A DNA stretch of 42,255 bases from Candidatus Anammoxibacter sp. (GCA_021777105.1 JAIQZQ010000006.1:1-42255), one strand, 5' to 3'; shown: positions 8,441 to 16,979, numbered from the stretch's first letter. Notes: generated from the letters alone by a model not told the origin. Numbers and translations are program-made.

Positions 8441-8618
8441 AGACAAAGAAGGAACATGGCAAGCCTATACGCATAGCCTTCGGTGTAAAATTGATTTTTT
8501 AAAAGAAAATACAATATTGTTTTTAATTACTCACTGCTAATTGTCAATTCCGAACGGCAATTGATTTCCAGATTTTCCCAGATTTTTTCTTAATAATAAA
8601 TCAATTTAAACACACCGC

Positions 8619-8960
8619 CTAAATATAAGTCTTGCCCTCTTTAAAAATAATCTTCCCTTTTGATAATATATCATTTACTAAATTAGCTTTATTATGCTCA
8701 AAGAAGTCATTTCTGCTAAACGGCAAAGGTTCAATATTCGTGTCTATTTTGCGTCTTAATTTGAAAAGCGTTTTCATCTCTTCAAACGGGTTTTTTCCGA
8801 AATTCGCTGAAAATACGGCAATATCAATATCGCTATATTCATTCTCGTTTCCCTCTGCATAAGAGCCAAACAGCACAACTGCATACACATCAAACATCTC
8901 TTGCAGCACATTAATAAATAGCTTAAGTTTTACTGTTAATTGATCTGTTTTTTTAACCAT
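8619..8960 (-). CDS. MNT-type nucleotidyltransferase (antitoxin of HEPN-MNT pair)
   Basis: A 113-residue minimal nucleotidyltransferase. The catalytic pattern is complete: GSYAEG at residues 32-37 and SDIDIAVF from residue 43, giving the two Mg2+-binding aspartates (44 and 46). In characterised HEPN-MNT systems (MntA/HepT) such proteins AMPylate and silence a HEPN RNase. Its 5' end overlaps the upstream HEPN gene by 25 bp, so the two are co-expressed from the same minus-strand transcript. Probably cytosolic; full length for the family. Confidence 0.8.
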   Translation of the reverse strand: MVKKTDQLTVKLKLFINVLQEMFDVYAVVLFGSYAEGNENEYSDIDIAVFSANFGKNPFEEMKTLFKLRRKIDTNIEPLPFSRNDFFEHNKANLVNDILSKGKIIFKEGKTYI

Positions 8961-9334
8961 TTTATTAGCCCGCCGGTTTTTGAAAGAATATCTTTTGCCT
9001 TTTTCTTGTCAATCAGTTTATAAATAGCGTCTTTATATATAGGGTATCGCGCCTGAATATTAAGAGGCGACAACTCATCTATAAGGTCATTTTGCTCATC
9101 AGAAATATTTTCATCTAATCCCGTTAATTCGATAAGTTTGTCGAGTTTATGTGTATATGGCGGCATTTCATTAATTTGACTTACAAATACCGCCTTAAGC
9201 ATCTTTTCTACACTTTGGTGCCACATAAAACCAACGTAGAGATAATGCTTCTTTTCCAACAACGATTTCGCGACCGCCAAATCATATTCCGACAACTCTA
9301 TCCAATAATTGACAGGGTCTTCATCCTGCGTCAT
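8936..9334 (-). CDS. HEPN domain protein (toxin of HEPN-MNT pair)
   Basis: A 132-residue, mostly helical protein of the COG1895-type HEPN family. Diagnostic stretches are the first helix with YWIELSEYDLAVAKSLL, HYLYVGFMWHQSVEKMLKA, a THKLDKLIE segment, and LNIQARYPIYK near the C-terminus. HEPN partners of MNT proteins are usually ribonucleases held in check by AMPylation; a canonical RX4-6H motif is not obvious, so RNase activity is inferred from the family. I placed the start at the internal ATG at 9334, because the longer frame from 9385 adds an unrelated hydrophobic stretch. No strong ribosome binding site is visible for either start. Confidence 0.72.
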   Translation of the reverse strand: MTQDEDPVNYWIELSEYDLAVAKSLLEKKHYLYVGFMWHQSVEKMLKAVFVSQINEMPPYTHKLDKLIELTGLDENISDEQNDLIDELSPLNIQARYPIYKDAIYKLIDKKKAKDILSKTGGLIKWLKKQIN

Positions 9335-9741
9335 AATTTTACGGATTCCGAGAATGATTAAAATAATATAAAGTGGAATGCTCAAAAATTATGGTAACAC
9401 TTCAAGATGGCATTTTCAAGGTATTAAGGGCTGCGCAACAATAACTTGAGGTTCGCTTAAAAAATATGATGCCACTAAATTGTAAAACATATGCAATAGT
9501 TACAATAATTTAAATTCCCTATTTTTGTCTAACCATCGGCCACAAACGGAATTCACTTTTGCTTTTTATATTGAAGGATCCGCTCCGATTAACACTTCCA
9601 GCTATTTTCTTTCCAACTCTTCGTCTTTATCTTTGTTTTTTTCACTTTTAATCCACCCAAATCCGTATTGTTTACATTAATTTAAACAATAGAGATCAGA
9701 CCCCGGATATTCTTTCAGTGTGATTATAGAATAATTAAAAA
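9335..9741. other. gene-free spacer between toxin operon and insertion sequence
   Basis: AT-rich, no supported gene. On the minus strand a short open stretch near 9590-9670 reads GLKVKKTKIKTKSWKEN and stops, which may be the worn tail of an unidentified gene; I could not assign it. Confidence 0.4.
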
Positions 9742-10761
9742 TTAAATGATTACCAAGAATTCTCCGCCAACTTTAGAAATCGCTGCGGCATTGGCGGTGT
9801 ATGAACTGCAGCATAAGCAAGTCGCGCAATCATATCTTCTAATTTAAAACGTCTATTGAATCGGTATTCGAACTCTGTCAGATAACGAGCCGCATGTTTA
9901 ATACCTATTGCATGATATGTTCCTTTTATTGAAATCTTTACATTTTCTAACATTGTATGAACCCAACTCAATCTTTTTTTATCTTCATCTGTTTTGATTT
10001 CATGTATGCATCCTAAATCATCCAATGTTCTAAAGCATTGTAAACCATCTGTGATTACTTTGCTACCAGGCGCTAAACAATGCTTCCTCCAACGACGTAA
10101 TTCTCTCGATTGAAATCCGATTACTTTACTTAACTTCATATATTGAGGATGCTCCTCGGCTTTTTCATCTAATGCTATTAATATAGGAGACATCCCTTCT
10201 GATCCGCGCCCTCGTTTACCTCCGCTACGTCTGCCTCCTAAATAAGCATCGTCTAGCTCTATAGTCTCTGAAAGCCGCTTTTCATCATCTCGTTCTAACA
10301 TTACTTGCATCATCTTATGTTTCATACTCCAGGCTGTATTTTGACTCACTCCTACTTCGCGTGAAAGCTCTGAGCTTGATATGCCATTTTTACTTTGTGT
10401 TGTTAAATATATCGTTAAAAACCATTTATTTAGGGCTACTTTACTTGAATGAAATATTGTTCCTGATGTCAATGTCGCTTGATAATGGCATCGGTTACAT
10501 TGGTAAACTCGCCTGTTTTTCAACTCACAGTAATACTTGCTACCGCATTCAGGACAAATAAATCCTTGAGGCCATCTTAATTTAAACAGAGCCTCTCTAC
10601 ATTTGTCTTCGTCCCCGTACTTTGACATCAATTCGACTAAACTCATTCCCTTTTGAAATTGCATTTTATTATTCTGTATGTCTTATCCCTCCTTTTCACA
10701 GTTAGATAAAACTTTTCCTCCCCTCTTTAATTATAGCTGAGTTTTATTGGTAACCATTTAA
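9742..10761 (-). mobile_element. IS1595-family insertion sequence, apparently intact
   Basis: About 1.02 kb bounded by inverted ends: TTAAATGATTACCAA at 9742-9756 and TTGGTAACCATTTAA at 10747-10761, matching 14 of 15 when one is reversed. The left end overlaps the transposase stop codon. The size and single transposase gene suit IS1595. I could not find a convincing 8-bp target duplication, so the exact boundaries may be a few bases off. Confidence 0.65.
9750..10664 (-). CDS. IS1595 family transposase
   Basis: A 304-residue transposase of the IS1595 (ISXO2-like) family, full length. The N-terminus carries a zinc ribbon with CPEC and CNRC pairs and the FKLRWPQGFICPECGS signature. A helix-turn-helix stretch (SSSELSREVGVSQNTAWSMK) follows. 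The DDE-type domain begins at ELDDAYLGGRRSGGKRGRG, with a second Asp in VITDGL and an acidic/Asn region at LTEFEYRFNRRF near the C-terminus. No frameshift or stop, so transposition competence is plausible. AAGGAGGG lies about 25 bp before the ATG, further away than is ideal. It inserted next to a group II intron fragment. Confidence 0.9.
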   Translation of the reverse strand: MQFQKGMSLVELMSKYGDEDKCREALFKLRWPQGFICPECGSKYYCELKNRRVYQCNRCHYQATLTSGTIFHSSKVALNKWFLTIYLTTQSKNGISSSELSREVGVSQNTAWSMKHKMMQVMLERDDEKRLSETIELDDAYLGGRRSGGKRGRGSEGMSPILIALDEKAEEHPQYMKLSKVIGFQSRELRRWRKHCLAPGSKVITDGLQCFRTLDDLGCIHEIKTDEDKKRLSWVHTMLENVKISIKGTYHAIGIKHAARYLTEFEYRFNRRFKLEDMIARLAYAAVHTPPMPQRFLKLAENSW

Positions 10762-10831
10762 AACTATGCTATGAAGCGGCCTATTTAAGGTTTTTGTTGT
10801 ATAGAGAATGCAAAAACAAAGGTATTGAATA

Positions 10832-11015
10832 TGAGGTCACGGCTTATGTCTAACTCCTAAGAAAATCGGAGACAAAATAACGACCGGCAGTCGAGGTGGA
10901 TTAACCTGTCCCCAGATATTGCACAAGAGGCGAACTGACGAGAGTCTATGTTCCTAGGATAGACGGTGAATGACGTGAGATTCAATCCGTTCACATAGCA
11001 TCTTGGCTGATCAAT
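10832..11015 (+). mobile_element. group II intron fragment (domain I RNA only)
   Basis: A noncoding stretch that reads like structured RNA: consecutive short hairpins CTCC/GGAG (10854-10871), CGAC/GTCG (10881-10893) and GTCTAT/ATAGAC (10944-10964). Its blocks CCTAAGAAAATCGGAG, CGACCGGCAGTCGAGGTGG, CCAGATATTGC and ACTGACGAGAGTC resemble, in order, domain I of bacterial group II introns such as the lactococcal Ll.LtrB, as I remember that sequence. No 5' GUGYG start, no reverse transcriptase/maturase gene and no domain V are visible, so this is a truncated, dead copy. The IS1595 element lies just upstream and may have removed the 5' end. Confidence 0.55.
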
Positions 11016-11131
11016 TAAAAAAAACGGTTTTTCTCCCAATTAATTGGTCAACGTATGGAAAAAAGCTTTAAACAAAGCAGACGTTTTGTTCTTATATAAA
11101 AAACTAAAACCAATTTTTATAGGAGAACAAA

Positions 11132-11379
11132 ATGTCTAAGTTAAACCTGAATCCATATTTCCCATATAAGCGTGTAAAATTAACAGATCAAGATTTTTTA
11201 GAAGATAATGAAAAATCATATATAACAGCCGAACCAAATAAGGGTCTCTAGATGTTTTAGTGGGTAAAATAGAAACTTTTTTAGAGGATGGCTCACCAAA
11301 AGGAATATCATTTATTCCCTTCAAGTTCGTCAAACCCTATAAACTGGTGAGGGTTGGCGGCTCCGAATGGAATAAATGA
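11132..11379 (+). pseudogene. small unknown gene split by a frameshift
   Basis: ATG at 11132 with a good ribosome binding site (AGGAG) opens a 39-residue frame ending at TAG 11249-11251. The neighbouring frame carries on from just upstream of that stop as GSLDVLVGKIETFLEDGSPK and ISFIPFKFVKPYKLVRVGGS to TGA 11377-11379. The two parts join naturally as one protein of about 82 residues if one base is shifted near 11241-11246. I do not recognise the family; there is no signal peptide or membrane segment. It could be a real pseudogene, a sequencing error or, less likely, a programmed frameshift. Confidence 0.45.
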
Positions 11380-11723
11380 TAAGTTTTCCTCTTTATCATA
11401 TAACATTATCTATTCGCTAATATTTATAGTAGAAATTAATTGATCTCCCAATTTCCGTAAATATCTTAAAATACAGAAGTTATGAGTGGTTAACTGTTAG
11501 ATTTACCCACAGAAACACCTATAGAGGCCTTTTGCTTTTTCGTGTCTTTTCACAAACTTCCATGGGCATGCCTTTGCTTTCAACTTGTCTGGTTTGTTCG
11601 GGGTGGTGTGTGTATAAAATTTATTTAAATAACGAAGAACAATTAGAACTCTTTAAATTTGAGTCTTAAGATTCTAACAATATCTTGTCAAAATATTCTA
11701 ATAAGCCAACTTTAATAGATTTT
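11380..11723. other. gene-free stretch
   Basis: No gene, RNA or clear repeat found. AT-rich sequence in keeping with decayed accessory DNA. Confidence 0.45.
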
Positions 11724-12089
11724 CTAAGAAGGCTTTTCAATATTTTTGATTTTTTTTATAGTTTTAATAGTATTGGCATGAACAAAACCAAAACGAATTT
11801 CCTGCGCTTCAATTACATCGTCGCCGACGGTATCTAAAGTGCCTTTTTTAATCCCTTTCTCAATTCCTATGCTTTCAGCGGTTGTAATAAACGGTATATT
11901 ACTTTTCTCCTCATACTTTATTATTTCTTCATGAAATTTTAATTTAATATCTTCCGGCAAAATCATGATCCAATCCGGGAATCTGTAAAGATTCAATATA
12001 TCATCTTTGCTAAGCCCTTTCTTGTAAAGCGTTTTAACACATGCATCAACGTAACAACAAGCATAGACCAATGGAATATTATTGATCAA
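11724..12089 (-). pseudogene. C-terminal remnant of Rpn/PD-(D/E)XK transposase-like nuclease
   Basis: A 121-codon frame whose sequence NLYRFPDWIMILPEDIKLKF, then FHEEIIKYEEKSNIPFITTA and a Gly-Ile-Glu-Lys-Gly repeat-like tail (GIEKGIKKG) matches the C-terminal part of Rpn family recombination-promoting nuclease/putative transposase proteins. The N-terminal PD-(D/E)XK nuclease core of about 180 residues is missing, and the frame begins inside the conserved region, so it is a truncated copy. These genes are common in mobile-element-rich intergenic DNA. Confidence 0.6.
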
Positions 12090-12213
12090 TACGGAGTATT
12101 GTTAATGTCAGGTGTGGTTCAAGTCTGGAGACATTGAACCAACGTTGGTTTTTGATTTTATCCGCTATTATGCTGTTGCCGTGTCTTTGTTGCTTTTGTT
12201 CTTTGCCTTTCGT

Positions 12214-12277
12214 TTTAATCCGCTTAAATCCGCGTTATCTGTGTTATCCGCGTTCTATGCTTTTGCCTTTTCTTTAC
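12214..12277 (+). repeat. AATCCGCG-type dispersed repeat, copy 1
   Basis: Tandem-like phrases AATCCGC, AATCCGCGTTATC and TTATCCGCGTTCTATGCTTTTG. The same wording (ATCCGCG...CCGTGTTCTATGCTTTTTGC) occurs at 39388-39448. Noncoding. It abuts the stop codon of the cytochrome gene on the opposite strand. Confidence 0.6.
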
Positions 12278-13965
12278 TTTATTGCAATTTTCATATTTGC
12301 GGACGTCATATCCACAACAGGCACAATTTGAGTCTTTTCTTTCAATGCCTGGTTTGCGAAAGCTTGTGAGCAGCTTCTGTATCGGAGGGTGGTTTTGATT
12401 TGCAGTGGGCCTTCCGTTTCCTTTGGGATGAAGAATGTGTACTTTTCGATTGAAAAGCCTTTTGGGGGGATGCGTTTGTCTACGAGGACTCTGTCGGCCA
12501 GGGCTAAGTTTACGACGGGGTTGCCGTTTTTGTCGCCCAGGATGGTGTTGTACATTATTGCTTCGGGGTCAATGCCGCCTTTTTCGTTAAGGGCGCCTGA
12601 TCTGAAAATTTGATTTCTGTTTTTGTCTTTAATTTCAAAGTCTATCCACATTTGGCGTATTTCCGTCATGCCGGTGGGCAGGTAATGACCTGCGCCTGAA
12701 TTTATGACTTTAACTTTTACAGTAGCCATGTTGTTGTTTTTGTATTCGCCTGATTTTATGATTTCAATATCTGCCGCGTTTTGCAGCCTTGCCGTTGCAA
12801 GTTTTGCGTGGGTGGCGTTGCCGTAACCTTCCCCTGTGAAAGTGGTTCCTCCCACAATGTAGTGTGTTGCGACATGAGGGCGGATTGGGCCGTTGTCGCA
12901 CGCCTTGCCCTGGACGTCCGGGCGCGCGGTCTTGCCCGTGGCCGCAACTTTAAGAGTTTGCCGCATGTGGCAATCCTGGCAATGCACGGATGTGGCCGGA
13001 TCGCCAGTGTTATATGGGCTATTTTTCCATTCGTCAAACGTGCTCTCAATAGGCGTGGCGTTTGCCGCGTGGGTAACGTTGTGGCACAGGCCGCAAAATT
13101 CAGATCTGGTGTGCAGTTCCGAATATTTTGTTGGATGAAAGCTTGATACTGCTCCTTTATGCGGGCCAAGCATGGCGGACGGAATTCCGTCCGCTTGGCC
13201 CGGTGAGACTTCGTAATCAGCGTTGCCGATGCTTCGCGCTTCTGAAATGTTGTGGCACCAGTTGCAAAATATGCCCTCTTTTACAATTTCAGGAGCTTTG
13301 TCAAAGTCATCGTTATGGCTTGTGATTGCGCCCGATCTAAAACCAAGCGGCGCGTGGCATTTTATGCACATTTTTATTTCAAGTTTTTCGTCTTCTGTTT
13401 TGGCCTCGGCCGCGAACATTTTTAGCGAGCCTCGCCACAACGGGTCGGTAAACGATTTGCTGTGCATGGAACCCTCCCACTGGTCGTAAATCTCGCTATG
13501 GCATCCCGCGCAAACATCCGGCTCTATAAACTGGTGTGTGTCGAGTTTTTGAAAAGCTTTATGCTCGCCGGTCGATTCCGGTTCTACAATCAGTGTCGGT
13601 TTAGGCTTGGGCGCTGGTTTTGAAACGGCAACTTTCGGCTTTTCTTTCTTTTTTGTTTTCTTGGCTTTTCGTATTGGCCCGCCGGAGCCTCTTATTTCAA
13701 ACAGGTACGCGGCAATCTCTTTGCCCTCTTTTTCCGTAAAACCGGAAGATTTTTTTTTGCGCATCCTTTCAACAACCATTTCCCACCCGCCCTGCGACTT
13801 CTTCTTTCCCAAAGATTTGTTGAGCGAATGGCATGGCCTCCCGCATTTCATTTCAAACAGCCTTTTTCGCGGGCCGGCGTTTGTGTTGTTTATTAATGTT
13901 GCGCAAAAGATAGTAAATATAATAAATACAGCGAATGGTTGTATGCAAATGTTTATGTTTTTCAT
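12274..13965 (-). CDS. exported multihaem cytochrome c (six haem-binding motifs)
   Basis: A 563-residue periplasmic c-type cytochrome. A signal peptide covers residues 1-30. Then comes a monohaem-like domain with an unusual CX3CH motif (KCGRPCHSL) followed by WEMVVERM, a Lys/Pro-rich linker (residues about 95-125), and a cytochrome c554-like region with five CXXCH motifs: CAGCH, CIKCH, CNWCH, CGLCH and CQDCH. A haem-free beta-rich C-terminal domain (SGAGHYLPTGMTEIRQMW onward) completes it, as in many multihaem cytochromes from anaerobes. Probable role is electron transfer in the periplasm; partner and substrate unknown. A GGAGAG ribosome binding site precedes the ATG at 13965. Confidence 0.82.
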   Translation of the reverse strand: MKNINICIQPFAVFIIFTIFCATLINNTNAGPRKRLFEMKCGRPCHSLNKSLGKKKSQGGWEMVVERMRKKKSSGFTEKEGKEIAAYLFEIRGSGGPIRKAKKTKKKEKPKVAVSKPAPKPKPTLIVEPESTGEHKAFQKLDTHQFIEPDVCAGCHSEIYDQWEGSMHSKSFTDPLWRGSLKMFAAEAKTEDEKLEIKMCIKCHAPLGFRSGAITSHNDDFDKAPEIVKEGIFCNWCHNISEARSIGNADYEVSPGQADGIPSAMLGPHKGAVSSFHPTKYSELHTRSEFCGLCHNVTHAANATPIESTFDEWKNSPYNTGDPATSVHCQDCHMRQTLKVAATGKTARPDVQGKACDNGPIRPHVATHYIVGGTTFTGEGYGNATHAKLATARLQNAADIEIIKSGEYKNNNMATVKVKVINSGAGHYLPTGMTEIRQMWIDFEIKDKNRNQIFRSGALNEKGGIDPEAIMYNTILGDKNGNPVVNLALADRVLVDKRIPPKGFSIEKYTFFIPKETEGPLQIKTTLRYRSCSQAFANQALKEKTQIVPVVDMTSANMKIAIK

Positions 13966-14023
13966 TTTTCTCTCCAGTCAAAGTTGGCATTACCTAGGGC
14001 AAAGCGAATGCTGCTATTCATGA

Positions 14024-14125
14024 CTTGCGCAAAGCTTATCACCCTCCCCTAACCCCTCCCATCAAGGGAGGGGGAATTAAAGGGAATATTTAAATTCTAT
14101 ATAGTAGCTTTATTATTGTCCGCGG
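14024..14125 (-). repeat. dispersed G-rich repeat R1, copy B (inverted)
   Basis: Reverse complement of the repeat at 5361-5466, with matching blocks in the same order (CGCGCA-like end, TGATAAG, hairpin CCCTCCC-TTGAT-GGGAGGG, GAATTTAAA, ATAAAGCT). It sits upstream of the cytochrome gene and could influence its transcription. Confidence 0.75.
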
Positions 14126-14496
14126 TAATATGATGGCGAAATAACATTTTTAATGAAAGAATTCAAGAAGAGCTACTTTAAAATGGCCGGACAATTGCTT
14201 GATTCAAGCTTTATATTGTACACATAAATGCGCATTTTTCAATATTGTGTAGGCAAGTAGATTAGATTTGATATATTCAGGTTTTTCGCCTTCCACTTTT
14301 ATAAGGGATTCGAGAGGGCTAAATATGTATTTTTCAACCGTAATAGTTTTAAAAAACAAATTTCGAAAAAGGGGACTAAAGTTTCCCATACCCGCTAAAG
14401 AGGGGCTTTTAGCATTGAAAGCTTTAGTGTTTGCTTTTAATTAGTGAAGATATGTGAAGATTAGTGGTTGATACGCTTTTGCTTTTTAGGAGGATA
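14126..14496. other. intergenic region, no supported gene
   Basis: A 61-codon minus-strand frame (14204-14389) exists but lacks a ribosome binding site and recognisable motifs. The stretch near 14440-14480 (GTGAAGATTAGTGGTTG) resembles low-complexity intergenic phrases rather than coding DNA. Confidence 0.45.
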
Positions 14497-16878
14497 CTAT
14501 TTTACATTCACGGTGATCTCTTCAACTTTGGAATTTCCTTCTGCGTCGTCAGCTTTAATTGATATGAAGTGCATGCCTTTTGGAAGATTGGTCAATTCAA
14601 ATTCAAAATCTTCTGTTGTGTAATCGAAAATGCCGTCCAGAGGAAACACGGGGACTGCGTCGTTTGCGTCAATGGCGTATTGGATGAACGCTATGTTGCT
14701 TATGTCGTCAATTGTCGAGCCTTTGATGTTATAGCTGTCGTTGGCGGTCTGTTCAATTTTGTCGATAATTATTGTTGGCGCGGCGTAGTCTATGATAAAT
14801 TCATTGCTAACATTATCGGTTTGCATGGCAAGGTCTTTGGGATTGCTTAAGGAGTCGTTTGCGGTTATTTTAATAATATATTTGCCGTGCGCGGCGTTGG
14901 CTGTGTTCCACTGAAATGAATGCTCGTTGCAAATCTTTTCGGCAAGAGTTCGCCAACCTTCCTGATCGTTTCTTCTAAAGAAAATGTCATATAGTAAATT
15001 GTCGTTGTCCGGATCGTTGGCTTTCCATGTTATTGTTTTTACAAGGCAGACTTTTGTTTGCGGTTCTTTCGGACGCGGAAACAGGGTGGCCTCATCATTG
15101 GGATACTTTTGAGGTTGGCCGGTTTCAGACGCCTCGGCTGTGGTCTCATGGTCGCAAGTGATCTCTATTTTTTCAATACTCGGCGGTTGGTTTTTAGGGA
15201 GGTAAGCGATGCAGACGTTATCCAGAATTGGCGAACGTTCCGGATTGGTTGTTGATAAGATTGCCTGATATTGAATAAACCGGGCCGGCGCGCTTTTGAT
15301 TATCTTGCTTAGTCCGTTTGCGGATACGTCTTCTTCAATTGCCGATGTCCAATCGTTCCAGGTGTTGTCGGGGATTTTGCTGTTTCCTGTTCTAGTGAAA
15401 AACTGTATTGTTGTCCCGTCTTGAAGTTCCGCGTTGTATGAAATGCGGCCCCATTTTGATATTCCAAATGTGTCGTAAACAGCTGATTCATAAACGCCGT
15501 TTGCGGAGAATCCGTTAGACACTTTAAAAACCTCTCCTGGATTGCCGGTTCCAACAAAAAATTGGCCGTTATCCATCATAAACATTGAAAAAACCTGAGA
15601 TGAGGTTACATTAAACAAGACTGCGTTGCCGGCGCGTGGATTGATGCGCGCCTCTAACGGCTTCTCCGGTTGATTAAGCCAATAAATTGAGGCGTTATTG
15701 CCTGTGCCGGCAAAGACGTTGTTTGTGTTGTCTGCGATTATGCTGAACACAAACGCGTGTTCAATGTTTAAAATCTTCCCGGCCGTGCCGTCGGGCAGAA
15801 TCCTGTATATGCTATTTGAAGTGGCGGGAGAGTTGCCGCCGGCAAAATGCGCCCCCATTTTTGACATTAAGCCTTCAATTTTTTGATTGATGGTTTTATT
15901 TGCCGGTTTGACGCCGGTTTGTTTATCAACAAGGCCGAAAGACGGCCATTGATAATTTTGAGTTTGGGCCGGCCGGTTTTGGTTGCGCGGAGGGCCGCCT
16001 TTCATTGCTTTAAGCATCTGTTCAGGGGAAGGCGGCATTTGCAACTTGCCGCCGTCCGCCGTGCCGGCGTATACGATTCCATCTTTTCCCAGGGCAAGGC
16101 AGTGCGCCTCTTCCTCTTTTACGTCGTAAAGGATCGCGGGTTTGCCTTGCGGCGATATTTTGTATATCAGGCCGAAAGGTTCCGTGCAGGCGTAAACAAA
16201 ATTATCTTTATCTATTTCAATGTCAAGTATATGCGCGGCTTCCGAATCCAGCAGTATGTCCGCATTGCCGGTTTCAGATATCCTGTAAATCTTGCCGTTA
16301 GGGCCGGTAGCCGCAAACAGGGCACCTTTGTTGTCAATTGCCAAATCCCAAATGTATAGTTCCGGCAAGCGGCAAAAGACAGAGCTTTTCAAATTGTTGT
16401 CTATTTTATATATAATCCCTTTTGGCGATGTTCCTGCGTAAACGTTTCCTTTTAAATCCGTTGCCAGGCTTTGGATGTGTAGTTCGCCGGGTTGGCGAAA
16501 TATTTCAACTGCATTGTTGCCGGTTATTTTATAAACAATGCCTGGATCTCCTGTTCCTGCGTATATGTCGCCTTTGTTGCCTCCGGTCACGCTCCAGACA
16601 TATGACGCGTCTATTCCATTGATGTCTTCCCGCTTGTAGGACAGTTTAATTTTACCGTCTGAGTAAATGGCCGCATTGTTAACCTTGCCTTTTATAAAAT
16701 TCGTCTGTTCAGTCTGTTTCCAGAATTTTGTGGACGCGGCAAAGTTGTGGTTGCAGAAAAATAGCGCAGCTGAAAAAACAATAGCAAAAGAGAGGGCTGT
16801 GGAAATTGCGCGTATTTGAAAAGAGGGCGATTGTTGTGGCCGGCGGTAGCTTTTAATTATTGATTTAAAGATTGTCAT
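14497..16878 (-). CDS. exported beta-propeller-like repeat protein with C-terminal Ig-like domains
   Basis: About 793 residues. A hydrophobic segment about 30 residues in (ALSFAIVFSAALFFC) acts as signal peptide or anchor. Repeats of the form VYAGTxPxGxIYKI follow for roughly 300 residues (for example DIYAGTGDPGIVYKI, NVYAGTSPKGIIYKI, LFAATGPNGKIYRI), the pattern of NHL/YVTN/SMP-30-type propeller blades. The C-terminal third has bacterial Ig/fibronectin-like phrases, including a WKANDPDNDNLLYDIFFRR stretch. I moved the start inward because the longer frame (to 16926) runs into a palindromic repeat; 16893 is an alternative. Likely a surface or periplasmic binding scaffold. It lies next to an S55 peptidase homologue in the same direction. 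Exact function unknown. Confidence 0.62.
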   Translation of the reverse strand: MTIFKSIIKSYRRPQQSPSFQIRAISTALSFAIVFSAALFFCNHNFAASTKFWKQTEQTNFIKGKVNNAAIYSDGKIKLSYKREDINGIDASYVWSVTGGNKGDIYAGTGDPGIVYKITGNNAVEIFRQPGELHIQSLATDLKGNVYAGTSPKGIIYKIDNNLKSSVFCRLPELYIWDLAIDNKGALFAATGPNGKIYRISETGNADILLDSEAAHILDIEIDKDNFVYACTEPFGLIYKISPQGKPAILYDVKEEEAHCLALGKDGIVYAGTADGGKLQMPPSPEQMLKAMKGGPPRNQNRPAQTQNYQWPSFGLVDKQTGVKPANKTINQKIEGLMSKMGAHFAGGNSPATSNSIYRILPDGTAGKILNIEHAFVFSIIADNTNNVFAGTGNNASIYWLNQPEKPLEARINPRAGNAVLFNVTSSQVFSMFMMDNGQFFVGTGNPGEVFKVSNGFSANGVYESAVYDTFGISKWGRISYNAELQDGTTIQFFTRTGNSKIPDNTWNDWTSAIEEDVSANGLSKIIKSAPARFIQYQAILSTTNPERSPILDNVCIAYLPKNQPPSIEKIEITCDHETTAEASETGQPQKYPNDEATLFPRPKEPQTKVCLVKTITWKANDPDNDNLLYDIFFRRNDQEGWRTLAEKICNEHSFQWNTANAAHGKYIIKITANDSLSNPKDLAMQTDNVSNEFIIDYAAPTIIIDKIEQTANDSYNIKGSTIDDISNIAFIQYAIDANDAVPVFPLDGIFDYTTEDFEFELTNLPKGMHFISIKADDAEGNSKVEEITVNVK

Positions 16879-16904
16879 AATATTATTTTGCATTTGATAT
16901 ATTC

Positions 16905-16954
16905 GAGGCAGAGCCTCTTGGGACATTGCGTTACAAGGCAGGAGCCTTGTAACG
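16905..16954. repeat. double palindrome (GAGGC...GCCTC and CGTTACAAGGC...GCCTTGTAACG)
   Basis: Two adjacent hairpins: a 5-bp stem GAGGC/GCCTC (16905-16917), then a perfect 11-bp stem CGTTACAAGGC/GCCTTGTAACG with a 4-base AGGA loop (16929-16954). It resembles the REP/BIME-like palindromes of many bacterial intergenic regions. No U-tract, so not a standard terminator. Confidence 0.7.
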
Positions 16955-16979
16955 AGTAGTAAGCGAACAAAAAAAACAT

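Noticed and set aside
9734..10769. 8-bp target duplication around the IS1595 element
   Set aside because: Sequences flanking the inverted ends do not match; the ends may be slightly different or the copy old.
14204..14389. 61-codon minus-strand open frame upstream of the cytochrome gene
   Set aside because: No ribosome binding site or known domain; lies in repeat-rich intergenic DNA.
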